From Cymodocea nodosa (Eukaryota; Streptophyta; Magnoliopsida; Alismatales; Cymodoceaceae): 64,000 bases of DNA. Under the pieces are notes generated by a model, which was given only the letters and a program-made list of their open reading frames with translations, was not told the origin of the DNA and did not search any database. This document shows, piece after piece, positions 11,518-35,188 of the stretch; the first letter of the stretch is position 1; each line of letters opens with the position of its first letter. Both the position numbers and the translations under genes were made by a program. The stretch lies in the NCBI GenBank assembly GCA_036874045.1, contig JAZBRI010000004.1:2604001-2668000 (forward strand). The letters run 5' to 3'.

Positions 11518-14500
11518 ATGTTCTCTGATCCGATCCACAGGCAGGAAGCTTCCTCCTTTCCGCTGGAGGAGATCCATGGACCGAGTGTGGTCCTCACCGC
11601 GGATCCGAAACCCAGGCTCAGGTGGACTGCCGACCTACACGAGCGCTTTGTTGATGCCGTCGCACAGCTTGGAGGGCCCGAAAGTTAGCACCCTTTTTCC
11701 CTCTTCCTATTTTTTCTGGCCTGTAACGTGGGTTCTCATTGAGGGGGGTGAACTGAGTGCCTTTCCTGGGGATTGATTGATTCCCGCTTTACCCGTTTTC
11801 TGTTCAATTGATCTATGTTTTTCATTTGTTCCGTATATTGCCCCTGGAAATCCTCAACTTCCTGGGTTTTCTCGGAAGCTTGAGACTTCAAGGACCCCCA
11901 TTAGAGATGGGAGGATCGCAGGAGAATCTGACATAATTATTTTGTCGGAAAATGCTCCGGGTGAGATGAGAGAAACCAATGTTGTATAAGGATCCCTGTC
12001 GGTACAAAATTATCAACAGATTCAGATACGATCCGCATAATATATTATCATGCAATAGATACAATTTCTATACCCAAATCATCTGTTCTTTCCTTATTTC
12101 TGTTGGTTCTTATTTTCTTCAGCAATCATACAGATGCCAATGGAAGTGTTATAAATAACAAGAGAAAATGCATTCATAGTGCTAGCTCGCATGGTGAGAC
12201 TAACATACGGCTTATTATTGATACTATTAGTGAAAAGCATTTGAAAATTGCATGTGAGGGAGCAATTTAAAATTCTATATCATTGACTTAATTAAACATA
12301 AATCGATTATTAAATAATATAATATTTTAGACAAAATAAATATATGCAATAAAAACTCAAATTTGTATTAGAATAATAATGTGTATATAATTGATTTGGA
12401 AAATGTACTTATCCCATATCGGTACATGACTTGCCTTCATCTAGATTCAATACTAAATACATCATTGTTTGATCTTGAATGTGTAAAAGAAATAGTTGAT
12501 ATATTATTCATTGATTAATATTTGTTAATTTTAAAATAAAATATTGTGCTTAATGATCTAGTTATATTTTTTTCAATGATCTTGTTCCTCCTTTCTTATT
12601 GTCCCAGCTCTATGTTGAAGGAAATGTGTCTTTTACCTTTACATTGGAAACTTTCAGAGTTAGAACATGGTCCATACACGAAATAATGAAATATAAATTA
12701 CCTGTTCGGTTGCAAATAATGAAATAATCATCATTCCAATGTCTCGAATTTGGTCCTTCTCCTTTCAGTTTACTTGTGGTTTTCACTTTCAACTGGCAAG
12801 TTTGTTTTGATGTCAGATGGTCAACAGCAGAAGCCACCTAAGTTTCAAATTATTGAGCCAACACCTATCTAATTGAATCTTACATCTAGGTCAAGATGCA
12901 TCCATCTTGGATAGTTTAATTTGGTTATTTGTGTGGAATGACAAACACAGAGACTTGATATTTCTTATATAACCCATTTATCCAGAGTTCCAGACCGCCG
13001 GAGATCTCTGTGAACACCAGGGAAATTCAAAGACTTAACACCCTTATGTAGCCAATTTATCTAGAGCTCCAGCCTGCTGGAGTTCTCTGTGAACATCGAG
13101 GGAATCCATTGTTCACATGCTTATTTTACAACAATATCATTGGAGTTATATTTATTAAAAAGGGAAAAATGGATGACATAAGATACTAAAAATTACAACT
13201 ACAATGGAAAGAAATCCTAAAACAAAAATTAAAAAATTGAAAAAACTTTAAAATGGAAAAGACATAGAAGGGAACCAAAGGTGTCCTCTTATATAATATA
13301 CAGGGAGTAAAGGTAGATTAAAATTTGAAAGTAGGAATCATAATCCACTCTTGGAAATGATTGTCATATTTGAACTAAGTGATGTAGAAATACCAAGTAG
13401 TAATACCTGTTTAATCTTGTTAACGTAATTCTAGTCTGAGACAAATATTTCGTAATACTACTTATTCTAATAATTTTAATATCTTTCCACAATCGTTTCT
13501 ATATCAAGTTTGTGGAATCATGTGAAAATTAAGATAACATGATTCCATTTTTTGTTCTCAACTTGCAATGATAATTTTTGATACAGAAGCTACTCCAAAA
13601 ACCATCCTACGAACAATGGGTGTCAAGGGGCTAACACTTTTTCATTTGAAGAGTCATCTCCAGGTATTCTCCAAGCTTTGTGGCTAACTGTTTCTTCAGA
13701 ACATTGCAATTTACATTTAAGCTAATGGTCCAAATTGTGGATGCTAAATGAAATCCGATAGTCATACATTACTTCTTGTTTCCTCCCAACAGAAGTACAG
13801 GTTGGGCAAGCAATCAGGGAAAGAAATGAGTGAGCAATCAAAAGATGGTAAGATTTTCTTATAATAATTATTATTAACGAATAAGTTTTTATTCACTTAA
13901 TTAATTTAGTAGATATAGGGTAAAGATCAATTTTGTCTAAAACAATACAGGATATTTCCTCGTATATTTTGTTTTCTTACTTATAAGCCTAGTTTCCAAC
14001 CCAAAATCAATAATATGTGAAATTTTCATTTCTTGACTGCTGAACACTCGGGAGCAAGTCAAAATAACTAAGTAGTGGAAACCAAACCTATATGACCATT
14101 TCAATGGAGCTTCTTCCATGCTAGATGTAACTATTGTTCACATGCTATTTGATTCCTCATGTACTGGACATACTAGCTGGTTGCAGAAGTTTTTTGATTT
14201 CAGGAACTCATTTCGAGAGTTTTGGCTTGAGGAAGTGAGATTCTAAACCTTAGACTTGAGAGTACCTAGTCCTTCTTATGGATCATCACACTTCATAGTT
14301 GAATTGCAAAAATGCCAAGATTACTTCTCAAACCTTAACATCTGTAGGAGCCTTGTGCACTTAGTTTATCCTTTTTAATCTATTGTTGTGATGGATAACT
14401 GAGTTGTGGTACGCTTCATACCTACCTCGTTCAACATATCAACAATTAATACATTTACATAATCAGTACCTGTTGTATGTAAAAAAATATATCGTGATAC

Positions 14501-15748
14501 AGGGCAAAACACTCCTGATTTTGGAGATCAAGTTTCCCACTTCTAAGGTACTTATATAATGAAGTGCATATGCATGTCTTAGCTGATACGAAATAATTAA
14601 TCCAAAGATATTATCATACATTTGAAAGATTTATTGTAATTGTTGATGTTTGCTGTCCAATATATTAAATGAAAACATATTAAATCTTCAGTATATTTTA
14701 ACTTTTTTTCTACAAATTCCAAACTTTTTCCTATGTGTATCATACTCCTTACCTTTATTTGAAAGAGGGAGACTGAAAATGCTTTATTTTTTATTGAATT
14801 CAAGTATAACTATACTCAAGACAAGTATAACAGGGCGGATGCAAGTAAATTCTATTGTGTATGTGTTATCTTTTTTGCAACTTCTTTCTGTAATTTCAAC
14901 GTAGGCACAGGCAACTATCAATGTTTAGGTACTAGATTCCAAGTATTTATTTCAGTAGGAGATATACGTTTATTATTTTTTTCAAAGCTTGCCTTTGAAG
15001 TATTTATTTCCATTGAAAGCTTCGTGTCTGTTGGAGGCCACAGGCGGCGGATCTCCAATGGGTCATGCTTCTGATGCAAACGAGTAAGATAGACCAAGTT
15101 ATTATTCTCAGGAACATTTTTCAAGTTACTTATCTTGTGTGTGTTTCAAAATAAATACTTCATTGATACCGGGGGAACCTTACCGAAATTGCTGTTCTGG
15201 CCTTTCAGTGGCATTGAAGTCAAAGAAGCGTTAAGGGCACAAATGGAGGTCCAACGAAAGTTGCATGAACAAATGGAGGTAGTTTACCTTTTTGGCCTTT
15301 TCATTACATCCCGCTCTGGATATCCTGGTTCTTCTCTTGAGTGATGGCAAAGCGATTGAATTTTTACCATAAAGCCAATCTTCTTGTGAATGCCCTCTAT
15401 TTGATGGATGAATGGCAATTCAATTTTGGCGTTCAGGTTCAGAAGCACCTGAATATACGAATAGAAGCGCATCAAAAGTACGTCGAGACCTTACTAGAAA
15501 AGGCGTGCGGAATCGCAGCCGAGCAGATCACATTATCCTCCGGTGCTGAGTCCGCGGTGAACGGCCTCGGCGGCCTTGTGACAAAGGGACCTGTTGTGAA
15601 CTCCACAGGATTATTCCATCAGCCGCCCCTGTGCAGCAATGCGTTCCGGCCACACGCCCCCGGGGAGAAGCGACTCCATCCATCGGCTCCGGCGGGGTCG
15701 ACGTTCCACCGGAGGTTGCCCGGCCTGAAACGTAGCGATCATTGCTAA
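11518..15748 (+). CDS. MYB-CC (PHR1-like) transcription factor
   Basis: A GARP-type MYB-CC regulator. Relatives include PHR1 (phosphate starvation) and the PHL/MYR/UNE16 proteins. Exons are 11518-11683, 13587-13663, 13793-13847, 15020-15083, 15209-15278 and 15437-15748, total 744 bp = 247 aa, with phases matching throughout. Residues about 30-88 form the single MYB-like helix-turn-helix (PKPRLRWTADLHERFVDAV, LGGPEKATPKTILRTMGVKG, LTLFHLKSHLQKYRLGK). Residues about 125-170 form the coiled-coil MYB-CC dimer domain (VKEALRAQMEVQRKLHEQME, QKHLNIRIEAHQKYVETLLE). The remaining 75 or so residues are Ser/Gly/Pro-rich and unrecognised. The start is the first ATG after the leader intron. The protein is shorter than many relatives, and the link between MYB and coiled coil is brief. 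It probably binds imperfect palindromes as a dimer in the nucleus. Which subfamily it belongs to, and any phosphate role, cannot be told here. Confidence 0.93.
12964..13104 (+). repeat. Short tandem duplication inside MYB-CC intron 1
   Basis: Two about 60-bp units, roughly 80 bp apart, share the order TTAT..A.CCA.TTTATC.AGAG then TCCAG, C.GGAG and CTCTGTGAACA. Units begin near 12964 and 13044. Each has a small TCCAG..CTGGA-like palindrome at its centre. The divergence suggests an old local duplication. No coding sense is seen. Confidence 0.6.
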
Positions 15749-18700
15749 CCAAACCAAAACCACACCTCTTCCCTTGTGTTTATTAATCTATTGTCCTCAA
15801 TTGTAAATCCAAAATTTTTCAAGTCCTTGTAGGAAATCTAAATCAATCTCTACACTTCGGCCTTGGCTCTTTAATTAGTTGCGGTATTAGTAAATTTTAC
15901 TTATTGGAATTTAAATTATAGTCGACGTAAAAATTATTATATTAAAAAATATTTAAGGTAGATCTTAATCCGTGCATGAAATACAAGAATGATATGCTAC
16001 ATATTCTACGTCTCTTGGTAATATGATTTAAGGTGAAGGGGGAGTGGTGTTTGCATACGGTGAAAGGGAAAATTTAGAAAACAAAGGAAACCAATGGTAA
16101 AATTTAAAATTTAGTGAAATGATAGTAAAATTTTCAACTTTAAAGTTAAAAATAAGATAAAATTAATTGTCATAAACATATAAAAATACTAAAATAAAAT
16201 TTCTAACTAGTTGTCGTGAATATCAATTAGATGTATTTAGATTATATTTTAATAAAATTTAGGTTACTTTTTAATATATATCAAGTTAAATTTTAATAAA
16301 ATCTACATTATATTTTAATATAATTTTATCATTTTAGATTTCACTATTTTTAAAATATAATTTTTATGTAATATCACTGTAAAACTAGAGTTCTGATAAA
16401 AACTTAGAGCCGATGCACACTCTACAAATAAAATCATAAAAACTTTTAAAATGTCTTAGAAAAATTTAAATGGCCATAGAATCATATTCTACTATCTGAA
16501 ATCATGTCGTCTTACGTCACAAATACAAGAAAAACTGATATCTGAAACCATTTGAACAAGCAATTCAAATTGAGGCAAACTCTATTCTTGGAGAAGAAAA
16601 TTCTATTCATTCAAAACACTAAAACCTAACAACCAAAATCACTCTTCTTCTTCGTCACAACACACCAACCCACTTCACATAAAGAATGGAAACAACAAAA
16701 TACACACTTTACAAACCCAATTTACAAATATTCGCATTCATTTACACATATACAAATGAAATTAATCTAGAGTTAATGAATTTTGAATTTCTAGGTAAGA
16801 CAAAAGAAATATCCACAAATATTCACATCCTTCACAAGATTCAACCAAATATTTAGAAAACTTAATCATTAAACTTAAAAGAGTATTACATCCTACTAAA
16901 ATTAAAGTTTTACAACTAAACCCTAAGTTACATACAAAATTAAACCTAGATTTACACATGCAAACTCTAAAATCTAACCTAAATGCCAATGCAACTACAA
17001 AATACCTATGAAAATCTAAAACTAAGATAACCAAATCACTTTTGCCCATTGTACCTTGAGAATTAGCAACGAAAGAGAGTGGATAGTGTTGGAAGAGGTT
17101 GCCTAGCCATCCTTCTCGTAGCTATAAACGTGGCTATCACCATACGTTGCTTCACTGAAGGCAGGAGATCATCAAACACCACCAAAGTCCATTGTTGAAG
17201 TTACAACTCCTTCTAAAGTTGTCTCTTAGCCTTGATGCATGTTTGGAAAACCTAAACTAACCAAGGGAGGTTCCAAAAGAGGGAGAACATCCACCTTCTA
17301 GCAACCAATAAGCCCCTCTAAGGTGTCTTAGTCATCCTCCTTCCGTCCTTGAGCTTAGATTGGAGAAGGGAGAGGTCTTCTAGTCGTTCTCCTAGCTTAG
17401 AGAACTTTGGAGGGGAGAGTAGCTTAGCCTTGCTTGTGGTTGAAGATGTGGATGATTGCTCCTTGGATATGAAAACTGAAATGGTAAAAAAAAGAGAGTT
17501 GAGTTCGCTCTTGGGTGGAGCTTTTAAAGACAACCATAAGTTGATGAAGAGATCTCCACCCTCCATTGGATCCAATGGCCCAAAATCCTTCCCCCTTTAT
17601 TTTCTTTTCATTCAACCTACAAAACTTAGATAAAACCATTAAAAACATTCAAGAATTAAATTTACATCAACTAGTATACATGAGTGCTTCAAAAAGAGAC
17701 CAATATCATATTTTTCATTAAATTCCCAAAAAATACCCATGTTGTTTATTTAAATGATTAACTAAGTGCTAAGATAATATTAATCCTAATTTATGAAATC
17801 ATATTAAAGATAAATATGTGGCCAACCAAGACACAAAAGTATTTCATGAATGCAAAATCAAGATAGTCTCATTTATGCATTATTTCTCCATTTAAGCACA
17901 TAATCAAATAATTCACCAAAAATGCATTATAAATTGAATTCTCATTAAGTATATATGAATATAGATCTTTAAGCACATAAAATATATTATTTAATTACAT
18001 AAAAGATACATAAATTATGACTCTACACATCATTTTCAAAGGTTAGGGTTAAAAAATGAAGATGAAAAATCCTTTTATGTCAAATTTCAAATTCGATATC
18101 TATCTAGTGCATATACACTAAAAAAATGTTGAAATTTAATTTTGATATCTTCTTTTCATCATTTTTTGTGTATACAAATATTTAAATCTAATTTTTACAC
18201 TGTCACATTGTCAAATTATTAATTACTTTCAAAACTTCTGAATAATACCGTATTGATGATCAATTTTACCTGATAAAATAATTTTATATTTTCAACAAGT
18301 ATATATCATTATATTTTCTATCTAAATCCTGGTTCTCATGCAACAAATGAAAAATTTGAGAATTTTTCTCTGAAATGTGATGTGAAATTTTTTCACGTCA
18401 ATGGTGATTTAATATGTGACATTTCTGTAATGACTATCACTCATGTTACGAGTGTTTTACTATTGTTGTATATCAACTTAAATAAGAAGATTACGTTAAA
18501 AACAAATTGATATCTTATCTTTTATAAACATTTGTTGTAATACATTTTTGACCGTTAATAAATAGAGCTTTGTTGCGAGAATTTTTTGTCGAAATAACGT
18601 GCACTTACGTCTTCGGGTCCTGAAATTTATTTTTCATGGATTATGTGACAATTATTGAATTTTTGGAATTCTGTAGTTGTTTATGAATCTGGTCATAAAG

Positions 18701-20990
18701 TAGAGACGATATTGTAAATTAAAGAAGAACGGTGAAAAAAGTTGAAGAAAAATAAAGAATCAAAGCATCGTTGGAAAATCAAAAGAATTTTAGTATATCA
18801 ATAGAAAATGTAGGATCGTCTGTATCACAAGATATAAGTTAAATTGTGTCTTTAGTAATTAAAATATCAATGGATAAAATAAGAGTACAAAATACTTGTT
18901 AATGAAATTTTATTTTTTATAATATTTAAATATAAAATTTACAATATATTTTGAGTTTAATTTTATTTTTGAAAGTTTTGATACAGTAATGTTTGATATA
19001 CAATTCAAATAGAAAAATAAAACTCTTATTCAAAATTAATTTTAAACTGTATAAAACCTGATTTTTATGCACACAGCTTCTTTTATTCTCTTTGCTTAGC
19101 TTCTATATCTATTCTTCTCCAATTATCGAATTTCCAGACTTCTTGCATTTACAGCTCATTTTCTGAAATTACTTGGAATTTCGAACTTCTTCTGATGTTA
19201 GAGAAATTTTCAGAATATGAATATTCAAACTTAACTTTTCAGTTAGGGATCTAGATTGAATATTCAGATTTGGTTTTTGAGATTGGAATCTTTCATTATA
19301 ATGTAGCTCATGCTCTCTATTAGTAGTCGAACTCTATTGTCTTTCACGTTCAGTATGTTCATCCACTTAATCTATAATTCACGTATTAATTATTTCTTTA
19401 ATCTAAATTATTATTTTTTTGAGTTTCCACTTTCTCCACTATCATTTTGAATTTCCACGATCTCCACTCGTAGATTCATCGAGACTTTATCTTCTTAGAG
19501 TCTTATAGAATATTTTAAATATTAGATTTAGTCGAATACTTATCCTTTATGTATTGTGAAAACTTGAATATTTATCTGTAACTCTTCGAGTTTTTGCACC
19601 TGCAAAACACGTAACTAAACATAGAAAACTTATTTGTTCGTTAGTCATTTTATAAAATTCGAAGACTTATCTATCTATACGTATAAAAACTTGAACAGTT
19701 AACTAACTATTCTATTTTCATTACCAAACGCACATGGAAAATACGTGATAATTTAAAACATTAAAAATACACGTACAGATAACTTAACTTTACAAGTTTT
19801 TAACATAAACTATTTGACAAAAACAAAACGTTAACTATTCGAAATTTTAACTATTGAAAATCTAAATTTTCGAAAAACTTTAAATTATATGACATAAAAA
19901 TGAAACTTTTTGATAATCTGTTAATCATTATACTTAGAGAATATTATTTAAATTTATTTAAAAAATTTAATAAAATATATATTATCAAAATAAAATTCTT
20001 GACATAAGATCAATATATTAAAAGATAGAAAAGATAGTTATGTCATAAGGGAAGTTTGTTAACAACAATGATGATTTAAGCATGGTTACTTCATTTTAAT
20101 GAATGAAAGAACAACTTATGATTAATTTTGTTTGAATTAGTTTTTGACATTCAACGTTATTAGGTACTAAAACTAGTGTCATTGTAGATAAATAAGAAAT
20201 TTAAATTATTGAAAATTGAAGAATTAATCTAAGATACTGTTCATCTAGGATATGATTTGAAAGGACCACTGATGTTTTACGTCTTGGAAGAGTTTCGCTT
20301 TTTTGGATGGAAAAGATTTTGCTCTTTTTCTCGCATGTTTCCATGGATATGAAGAATACGAAAATAATAAAAATTATTAATATGTTAACAAATATACATT
20401 AATTGAAAATAACAACAATTATTTATTTAATATTAATAAAAATGCCTAATAATTGGTCGTCAGGATTCAAACATGAAAAAGAATATAAAAGATATTGTTG
20501 ATAGCACAATTAAAATTAGAAATAAACTGGAAAAAATAAAAAATTAATTTTAAGAATGATATTTTTAAATTTACAAGTACAAAATTATACTTTCAGAATT
20601 ATTTTAACAAGCATAGACGTAGAATGAAGCTAAAACCAACAGACTGACCGTCATAGGTTTAAAAATTTTGATTTGTTAAAGATAAAAAAATAATTCTATC
20701 ATTTATATAATAATAAAATAATGAAAAGTATAGAAAACACTGGAATGCCATTACCTCTTTTTAATGCCGTGGAGCCAAAACCTTAGCCGCGAGGCATCAC
20801 ACCATGTTGCGTTGAATTCAAGCGGTGAGCTAAGCCTCCACTTCATCACTCATGGCCAATCTTGGACCGTCCAATTAAGATTGGACGGTTATTAAACGCC
20901 CAAGAAGCCTCCCGAATTCGAGATTGGAGTTTTCCAGAAGGAATGGACAGGTCAGACCTCCGCGGGGACCATACGGCGCGGTCACGAGAG
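15749..20990. other. AT-rich intergenic region, no confident gene
   Basis: No exon chain could be assembled. The stretch 16540-17650 is less AT-rich and holds a minus-strand open frame at 17575-17318 (contains SELNSLFFTISVFISKE and KFSKLGERLEDLSLLQSKLK) that I cannot place. Its lack of neighbours in frame and its style suggest repeat DNA. The segment 18000-20760 is very AT-rich. Scattered phrases such as AACTATTCGAA near 19830 resemble the hairpin-rich LTR units at 39.9-40.5 kb and 63.4-64 kb. Confidence 0.5.
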
Positions 20991-20997
20991 GCCGGCG

Positions 20998-21005
20998 TAT
21001 ATATT
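20998..21005 (+). promoter_or_regulatory. Likely TATA box of the E2 gene
   Basis: TATATATT sits in a GC-rich stretch (20840-21350) about 365 bp before the E2 start codon. Transcription would then start near 21030 and give a leader interrupted by an intron. This is inferred from position and composition only. Confidence 0.45.
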
Positions 21006-21134
21006 GCCCTGCCTCTCATGGAAGTCGGGATCTCTGGCCGTGGCAGCTTCGCCCTTGTGTCGTGTGGGCAGAAGGAAGGGAAACCAAACCCTAGTATACG
21101 CCTAAGGCAAGGGCGGAAACAAGTGGGACGGGAG

Positions 21135-21319
21135 GTACGTGGTTATCTGGCTCCAGATCTATCGACGCGATCGTTAGGTTCACGTTGTTTGCTCGTGCTG
21201 TTGTTTTTAGGGTATAGGTTTGTGGAGTTGTAGCACGCCGATGTTGAGTTGTTTGGTTTTTCTTTAGATCGTCGATTTCTGAGAAGTCTTTTTCTGGGGT
21301 GTATGCGATTTTTTTGCAG
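21135..21319 (+). other. Probable 5'-UTR intron of the E2 gene
   Basis: A donor GAG|GTACGT at 21135 and an acceptor TTTTTTTGCAG ending 21319 bracket a T-rich 185-bp stretch, leaving 44 bp of leader before the ATG at 21364. Leader introns are common in plant ubiquitin-pathway genes and often raise expression (general knowledge). Not proven from sequence alone. Confidence 0.6.
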
Positions 21320-21363
21320 GTATTGCCGTCGCCTGAAGTTAAGCGTCGAGCGAAGGTTGATCG

Positions 21364-31854
<10,491 letters not shown>

Positions 31855-33290
31855 AAGTGCTCGGTTCCATAGGAAGCGTAGGGCGAAGTGCGCTCTATAT
31901 CAGTAAATAAGAATAGAAAATCTCCTAAATGTTTGATTACCGGACCTGGATGTATTTCCAGTGGTAGCGTTGTCTAATTGTGGTGTTATCCTATGTTGCT
32001 GCCAGTATCGACTTACGGAGAGCTTACATGCATGCTTTATTTACTTGCTAGTAGTGGACTCACTGCGTTCCAGTCGACTGTGTCGCGAGTGAGTTAATAT
32101 TCTCCATCATTTGAAGCACTAGTATGGGACCTTTCTGGGTATATCCATCCGTTTGCTGATGCTTGTTTGAAAGATTTTGGTACCAGCAATCAAGGCAACG
32201 TCGATTTGCCCTTTATTTACTATTGGTAAATATGCACCGAAGTTAGATTGCTATTGTTCGGAGTGGATTGTAGCCTCCGCAGAATCACGTTGCTCTCGTT
32301 TCAAGTATTTTTATTTGCTACATGTACTTCTGCTCAATGTTATGTTATCGGCCCGATTATCCTGATGTCATATTCATTAACTCCTGTTCCATTTAACTCT
32401 CCGACGGTGCAGGTTACATGGGTTATATGTTTTGCTTTTCCTCCTATGTTCCTCCGTACTCCTTTTTCCAACCTCTTCTCCTCAATCCTTATTTCGTTCT
32501 TTTGCCATTTGTGTTTTCTTAATATGGAACTTTTTAGTTTCAATTTTCCAAGAATGAATTGAACATTATAGCATGTACGATAATTTCTTTAATCTACAAA
32601 AAAATCGTAATTGTAATTACCAAAGCACATCTGTCAGGACTCTAATTGGGATTGACTACGGAGGCACAACACAAAGTAGTTAAAATGAAACAAATGATCT
32701 CACTCAAGCACAGTTTGCTCATCATTCATTTGCTATAATGAACAACCGCTTACATCTAAGCAACAAATGCGTCACACTTGTATTTCGAGAAAACAAATGT
32801 ACCTGAAGACCTTAGAGAAGGTTGAGAATCTGATGAACTTGGAGTGAAGGTGAAAGATTGCTTCAGTCGGTATGATGAGGGTTTGGAGGTAGATCAAGAA
32901 GGACCAATGGATTTGATGAGGTCTTGGAAGTGTTGAGCAAATAAAAAGTCTTTGCTCATGTTCCTTAGATATGAATGTCAGTGTTTAATTTCTTTAAAAT
33001 AGGATGCTAACTTCACAGATGTATCGTAGAAAATAGAGCTGAGTGAAGAAAGTGGTTATCATAATAGATTGTAATGTTTCATTGTTTCTTTAATGCAGAT
33101 TGAGGTTGATAGTATACGTACTTGTTCGATAATTTTGCAAACAAGATTTAGGAGAGGATTTATGCTACTTAGAAAGTTAAAAAAGTTAAGAAATAGAAAA
33201 TCAAAAAAGTTATAATTAGAATGTCAAAAAAGTTAAGAATCAAAAAGTTGAAAAGTAAAATTTGATGATGTTTATGTAATCAATGGAAAG
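31855..33290. other. E2 3' UTR and intergenic DNA
   Basis: The first several hundred bases after the E2 stop should be its 3' UTR; I cannot fix its end. Between 32640 and 33090 the base composition is more balanced, but all frames carry stops. The piece 33170-33270 repeats AAAAAAGTTAAGAA-like phrases and leads into the A/T block. Confidence 0.5.
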
Positions 33291-34090
33291 TTAGAAAAAT
33301 TATATAATTCTTGAACTTTTAATATTATATATTAAATAATTAAATAAAATAATATTAACAATAATAAAGTAATTAATATTTTATTATTAATAAAATAATA
33401 ATAGAACAATAAATTAAAAAAAAAAATATACTAATATATATTTTATTATATTAACAATATATACTTTAATTATATTAAAGTATATGTAAAGTAATTTTAA
33501 TTAAAACAATAATATATTATAGAAAGTACATTAGAAAGTAATAATTAAAATAATATAATACTTTAATTAATATACTTTAATGAAACAAAAAAGTATATTA
33601 TATTAATATATTATAGTTTAATTATATTAACAACATAAACTTTAATTATAATTAATTTTAAATAATAAAATAATAATAAATAATTTGAATTTAATATTAT
33701 AAATTTAAATAATAGTAATAAGAATAATATAAATTATTTCATTATTAATAAAATAATAATAATGATATTAATTACATAAAACGATATTAACAATAATTAT
33801 ATTAAAGTATATAGAAATTAATTTTAATTAAAATAATAATATATTATAAAAAGTATATTACGAAGTAATAATTAAGATAATATAATACTTTAAGTAAATA
33901 AAGAATAAATTATATTAATATATTAAACTTTAATTATAATTAATTTTAAATAATAAAACAATAATAAATAATAAAATAATAAAACAATAATATGAATAAC
34001 CATATAACATTTAAATAATAATAATAAAATAATATTATAATAATTAAATAAAATTAAATAATATAATTATATTTATAATATAATATAATC
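33290..34090. repeat. Near-pure A/T block with a large internal duplication
   Basis: About 800 bp contain almost only A and T, built from TAATAATAAAATAAT, TATATTAA and TTTAATTA words. Within it a roughly 190-bp stretch near 33466-33690 recurs near 33789-33975. Shared words in the same order include TTATATTAAAGTATAT, AATTTTAATTAAAA, AATAATATATTATA, AAGTAATAATTAA and TTTAATTATAATTAATTTTA. The offset is about 326 bp. Replication slippage or a decayed tandem repeat are likely origins. Confidence 0.75.
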
Positions 34091-34433
34091 GCATCGAAGA
34101 GTTTTTTCCTTATGTTAAGATTTCTCAACTTTCATGATTTGAAAGTTGAAAAATATTATCTATTTATATATTTCTAAAATAATAAAATATTAAAAATTTA
34201 TTTATAATTTTACAATTCTCATTTTAGTACCACGAAACCTCCTATGTATGCTACGTAGATCGTGGATCGTAGGACCGCCAATTTTTATAAATTTTTGTTT
34301 GCATTTTTGGATTTGTTACCGTCGTCGTCGTGCACTCCTCACCTCATGCATCGTCTTCCGAATGAAATTCTCTTCTCCCGTGCGTCAACCATATTCTTCG
34401 TTCCGCCTTCGGGTCGGTTGCCGACTGCAATTA

Positions 34434-34760
34434 ATGGGTAAGAGGAGCCCTTTCTCCGGCTTCCTGCCGACAACCGTCGCTCTCCTCGTCCTCCTGACGT
34501 ACCGCTCCGCCGCTTCTCCCTGCGCAACAATCTCTGGTCCGTCATCTTCATCCCACTCTAGCTAATTAACCTCGTCGGTGCATGCGCTCTTTCCTTTCTT
34601 TCTGGGTCTTGTCAGAATTTCACGGTGTGGTTGAGTCACGACTGTTCATCGTTCCGCTGCTGTAGGTGACGTGTTCGCCGCCCCGAGCTCATTCACCGGA
34701 CGGACTCTTCTACAACTGGCCAAAGGTACCTTTCCTTAATTCTCAAATCGATCACAGTCA

Positions 34761-34792
<32 letters not shown>

Positions 34793-35188
34793 GTGGTTAA
34801 TTTGTCTGCAGATTGTCCGGTGGACTTCGAGAGCAAGAACTACCCCATCATCACGAGCAAGTGCAAGGGGCCACATTACCCTAGGGGGCCGTGCTGTGCC
34901 GCCTTCAAGCAGTTCGCTTGCCCCTACGCCGACCAGCTGAACGACCTCACCACCAACTGCGCCACCATAATGTTCAGCTATATCCACGTGCACGGCAACT
35001 ACCCTCCAGGCCTGTTTGCCAACACCTGCAGGGAAGGGAGGGACGGCTCCCTGACCTGCCCCACTGTCTCCAAGGTCGACCAACAGGGAACCACCGATCC
35101 TTCGTTGGCTCCGAAGCCTTCTCCTCTGGAATCGGCGGCGGCGGCGGCGGTAGCGGCAGCGGCGGCACTGCCACTTGTTTTGCTCTGA
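34434..35188 (+). CDS. LLG1-like: LORELEI-like GPI-anchored protein (LLG family)
   Basis: LORELEI/LLG proteins are GPI-anchored partners of FERONIA-type receptor kinases and bind RALF peptides with them at the cell surface (family knowledge). Exons are 34434-34536, 34666-34725 and 34812-35188 (540 bp, 179 aa), with all junctions phase 1. Residues about 1-30 form a signal peptide (FLPTTVALLVLLTYRSAAS). The mature domain reads DCPVDFESKNYPIITSKCKG, CCAAFKQFACPYADQLNDL, NCATIMFSYIHVHGNYPPGL, with eight cysteines as in the family. The Ala/Val/Leu-rich tail (ESAAAAAVAAAAALPLVLL) fits the GPI-attachment signal. The frame stays open upstream, but the ATG at 34434 puts the hydrophobic core at the right distance. 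A TA repeat fills a third of the 86-bp intron 2. Which LORELEI/LLG paralogue it is cannot be told. Confidence 0.93.
34761..34789. repeat. (TA)n microsatellite in LLG intron 2
   Basis: About 29 bases of uninterrupted AT/TA repeat within an 86-bp intron. Likely polymorphic; the splice sites on both sides are intact. Confidence 0.9.

Noticed and set aside
17318..17633. Open frames on both strands
   Set aside because: No recognisable domain and no neighbouring exons; probably repeat DNA, so not called as a gene.
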